A DNA stretch of 64,000 bases. It comes from Cyanophora paradoxa (lineage: Eukaryota > Glaucocystophyceae > Cyanophorales > Cyanophoraceae). The translations under genes were made by a program, and so were the position numbers. The stretch lies in NCBI GenBank assembly GCA_004431415.1, contig QPMI01000623.1:1-64000 (forward strand), given 5' to 3'. Of this stretch, positions 61,422 through 64,000 are shown in pieces (positions within the stretch are counted from its first letter, which is position 1; each line of letters starts with the position of its first letter). Below the pieces are notes generated by a model, which saw only the letters and a program-made list of their open reading frames with translations, did not search any database and had not been told where the DNA came from.

Positions 61422-63639
61422 CTAGCTGGGCTCCTCGCGAACGAAGTTGAGGATCTCCTGCCCGAAGGTCTGAATGGAGTAGACGTTCGGGTGGAGGCCC
61501 ATCGCCTGCCCCCGCGGCCCCCGCGTCGGCCCCGGCCGCAGCGCCAAGCGGGCGGGGGCGGGGGCGGGGACCCTGTGGACGGCCTCGTCGAGCTCGCGGA
61601 CGGGGGCGCGGGGCAGCTGGCGCCCGTCGAAGAGCAGGCACCAGAGCAGCAGCACCGCCTGCTCCTGCACCAGCGCCTCCTGCCGGTGCACCCCGCACGC
61701 CTGCAGCACCGCCGAGAAGCCCCCCAGCGACACCACCTGCTCCCGCGTCTTCTTCGCTGCGCGCGGCGTCGGCCCGCCGGCCCCACCTCCCTCCCGCTGC
61801 GCGGCGCGGGGCAAGGCGGGCGTACACTTCAGGCCGAGGTTCCGCAGCAGGCCGCAGGTCATCTCCTGCGGGCGGGGGGCGTCGGGGCGGGGGAGGGGGC
61901 GGGGGTCGGGCGGGGGCGGGCGGGGCGCGCACGGCAACGTTGGCGTCGTCGGGGTGCTGGAGCATGCAGGCGACGGTGCGCGAGACGCCGTTCATCTGCA
62001 GCATCTCGAACACCGCGTCGTCTGCGCCCCCGTTGCCGCGGGGCGCCCCGGGGGCGGCGAGGGGCGGCGGGGCCGGGGCGGACCGCTGAGGGCGAGGTTC
62101 CAGAGGGCGGCGCAGGCCATGGCGGCGGTGGGCGCCGACGCCGCGTGCTTCTGCATCGCGTCGAACAGCAGCGGCACGGCGTTCAGCCGCAGGAAGAGCG
62201 GCCGGTTCCCCTCTGCCCCCGCCCCGTCACCCGCGCGGCGCGGGGCGGGGCGGGGCGGGCGGGGGCGGGGGCGGTGCGGACGGGAGCGGGCGAGGATCCA
62301 GACGACGCGGAAGAGGTAGGCGAGGGCGCGGGCGTCGGCGGCGAAGAGGGAGACCGCCCACATGATCCCCTCCACCGCCGCCTTGTTGAAGAAGCACCCC
62401 TCGTTCCGCACCGCCTCCACGCTGCCCCCGCACACGCCCGCCTCAGCACCCCTCCCCTCGCATCCCATCCCCTCCCCTCCCCTCGCCGCGGGGCAGGGGC
62501 GGGGCGGGGGCGGGGGCGGGGGGCGGGGCGCGCCTGTGCTCGTAGCGGTTGCCGAAGCGCTCGCAGGCGATGAGGCACTCGGTGGGGGGCGTGGTGGGCT
62601 GGAGGGTGGCGGCGAGGGCGCGGATCTCGCCCTTGTGCTCCTCGGCGGCCTCGACCTCGCTGTCGTAGAGCGCGGCGTCGTGCGCGTCGGCCTCGCCGTT
62701 CTTCAGCGAGAGCTCGAAGTCCTTCTTCAGCGACTTGAGCGCCCCGTTCTGGTCCTCGTGCCACGTCACCTGCCGCCCCCGCCTCACCGCCCCGCCCCGC
62801 TCCCGCGCCCCCGCCCCGCCCCGCGCACGTTCTTGTACGACTTGTTGCGTTTCTGGCCGGCGGCGCGGCGTCAGCGGGGCGGAGGCGAGGGGGCGGGGCG
62901 GGGCGGGGCGGGGCGGGGCGGGGCGCACGACGGCGGACTTCTGGCGGACGAGGCGGATGCGGCGGATCAGGGAGTCGAGCATGCCGCTGTACTCCTCCAT
63001 GCTCCCGCTCCACATGATCGGGTGCTGCCCGTCCAGGATCGCGCTCAGCGCCGGGTGCCGCTGCGCCTGCGCCGTCCCGGAGTCGAACTTCTTGATCGCC
63101 ACAATCAGCACGTCCTTTTGCTGCGCGCCCCGCCGCCCCCGCAACCGTCAGGCCCGCCCTCGGCGCGGCACGCCGGCGCGTCAAAGAGAAGCGCTTGCCT
63201 GCGCCCTCGCGCATTCTAGCTCGGCCTGTATAACCTCCCCGGGCGTCGCGTCCTCTGGTATCAAAAGAACTGCACGGGAGCGATGAGGACAGGGAAGCGG
63301 AGCGGCGCGCATGTCGGCGGCGGATACCGAGCTTGCGGGCGTAGCTAAGGAAGGAAAAAGGGAGGTGTCAGCGCGCGGTCTTCCTGCGCGGGCGCGCAGG
63401 CTGCGCACGACAGCATCTCTTCGAGTTCGCGCGACCACACGGAGTTCTTGTGCCAATCCTCGAGGTCCAGCCTACGGGCACGAGCGACGGCGGTCAGAGC
63501 AGAGCCGCGCGCGCGAGAGAGACGGGGGACCGGGCTGTGGGCACCAGCATGTGAAGCCTGCGTTGACTATGTCTCTTTGTAACCTCTCGGCTATCTCCTT
63601 CTCGGACAGGGAGTAGGCGAGGAAGACATCTCGCCGCTC
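61422..63639 (-). CDS. TIR-domain / armadillo-repeat protein, 5' end not found
   Basis: The first clear exon, after acceptor TTGCGCAG at 63640-63647, reads RRDVFLAYSLSEKEIAERLQ, then RDIVNAGFTCWC, the start of a TIR domain. Next exons give LDLEDWHKNSVWSRELEEML, then SRAVLLIPEDATPGEVIQAE, then KKDVLIVAIKKFDSGTAQAQ, then HPIMWSGSMEEYSGMLDSLI. In WSRELEEM the Glu sits where TIR NADases such as SARM1 keep their catalytic Glu. The C-terminal two thirds carry ARM-like helices: AVRNEGCFFNKAAVEGIMWA, RLNAVPLLFDAMQKHAASAP, MACAALWNLALS, EMTCGLLRNLGLK, and EQVVSLGGFSAVLQACGVHR. The end is QTFGQEILNFVREEPS at TAG 61422-61424. SARM1 has the opposite order, ARM first and TIR last. NAD cleavage or signalling is inferred; TIR can also be only a scaffold. 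Confidence 0.65.
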
Positions 63640-64000
63640 CTGCGCAACAGAGTAAGCGCAGGCGCCACAGAACAACGTTTTCTATATGTAGATGCGATCG
63701 CAGCTAGAACATAGGCGCCAGCGGATCCCCCTAGGCGGCCAGGGATCCAGTGCCAGGACTGGGATCGCCAGCCGTTCCAAACCCCAGGAGACCCCGCAGC
63801 TAAGCAGGCTATGCCGTGCTCGAATGAAGCTCCGCGTCGCTCGCAGAGCTCCCAGCTAGCCGCCTTAAAAGACCGTGGCGCACGATTAGTCCTTCTGCAT
63901 TCGACGCCTGGGGCACTGCGCAAAAGGAGCATTTAGCTATCATCCGGGCATGACTGCTGGTGTGCGCACCGCCAATGGGCTCTACCGGCGCAGGTGCTTT
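63640..64000. other. Right edge, upstream of TIR-ARM exons
   Basis: About 360 bp. The first exon of the minus-strand TIR-ARM gene should lie here or beyond the window. No start codon in a fitting frame was found. The sequence has no repeat or RNA gene that I recognise. Confidence 0.35.

Noticed and set aside
63700-63900. 5S rRNA or other structural RNA at the right edge
   Set aside because: The sequence lacks recognisable internal control elements or a consistent fold, and no T-run terminator follows.

Overview
This window looks like nuclear DNA of a photosynthetic eukaryote, most probably a glaucophyte close to Cyanophora paradoxa. (1) Genes are densely packed on both strands and cut by many short (about 50-90 nt), extremely GC-rich introns. 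(2) A complete class A penicillin-binding protein is present as a spliced nuclear gene. Its N-terminus carries a phenylalanine at residue 4, as glaucophyte muroplast transit peptides do. (3) A cytosol-type glycogen/starch branching enzyme and flagellar assembly genes fit a flagellate with floridean-like starch. The species call is inference; the eukaryotic nature is seen directly in the introns. Most introns in 3' gene parts begin GCCCGC or GTGCGC rather than GTAAGT, carry a CTGAC-like branch site and end in CAG. All reading frames given here were obtained by joining exons across such introns. Spans run from start to stop codon and include introns.

Layout: 1-0.33 kb, end of a two-component receiver protein (+). 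0.33-2.3 kb, intergenic with a dispersed repeat. 2.3-5.0 kb, PCMT-BTB-BACK fusion (-). 5.1-6.4 kb, HAD 'Swiss Army Knife' protein (+). 6.5-7.9 kb, RmlD/MAT2B-like reductase (-). 8.0-10.9 kb, membrane protein with Kre9/KNH-like repeats (+). 11.2-12.3 kb, mitochondrial NFU1 (-). 12.5-13.0 kb, doubtful gene (+). 13.5-17.0 kb, PBP1A (-). 17.2-18.7 kb, CHMP5/VPS60 (+). 18.8-19.7 kb, second HAD-SAK paralogue (-). 20.7-21.5 kb, UBE2H (-). 22.0-24.6 kb, RING/B-box/F5-8C protein (+). 24.8-25.6 kb and 25.7-27.9 kb, two unrecognised divergent genes. 28.7-30.8 kb, Met/Pro-rich protein with a possible beta-helix (-). 31.1-37.3 kb, six-C2-domain protein (-). 37.3-39.1 kb, repeat-rich intergenic DNA. 39.2-41.9 kb, BT1-family transporter (+). 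42.1-45.2 kb, 'TFxP' coiled-coil protein (-). 45.4-46.0 kb, four tRNA-Ile(AAT) genes. 46.2-49.5 kb, nicastrin (-). 49.7-51.5 kb, LRR protein (+). 51.8-55.0 kb, branching enzyme (-). 55.3-59.3 kb, DNAAF5/HEATR2-like protein (-). 59.7-60.9 kb, unrecognised helical protein (+). 61.4-63.6 kb onward, TIR-ARM protein (-).

The genes do not form one pathway, as is normal for a nuclear genome. Three themes recur. Plastid and carbon: PBP1A builds the peptidoglycan wall of the muroplast, the branching enzyme acts on cytosolic starch, and the BT1 transporter may serve the plastid envelope. Ubiquitin and protein quality: UBE2H, the RING/B-box protein and PCMT-BTB. Cilia and membranes: DNAAF5, possibly the TFxP protein, CHMP5, the C2 protein and nicastrin. 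Several neighbours are divergent, with start codons only 100-250 bp apart, which suggests shared promoters.
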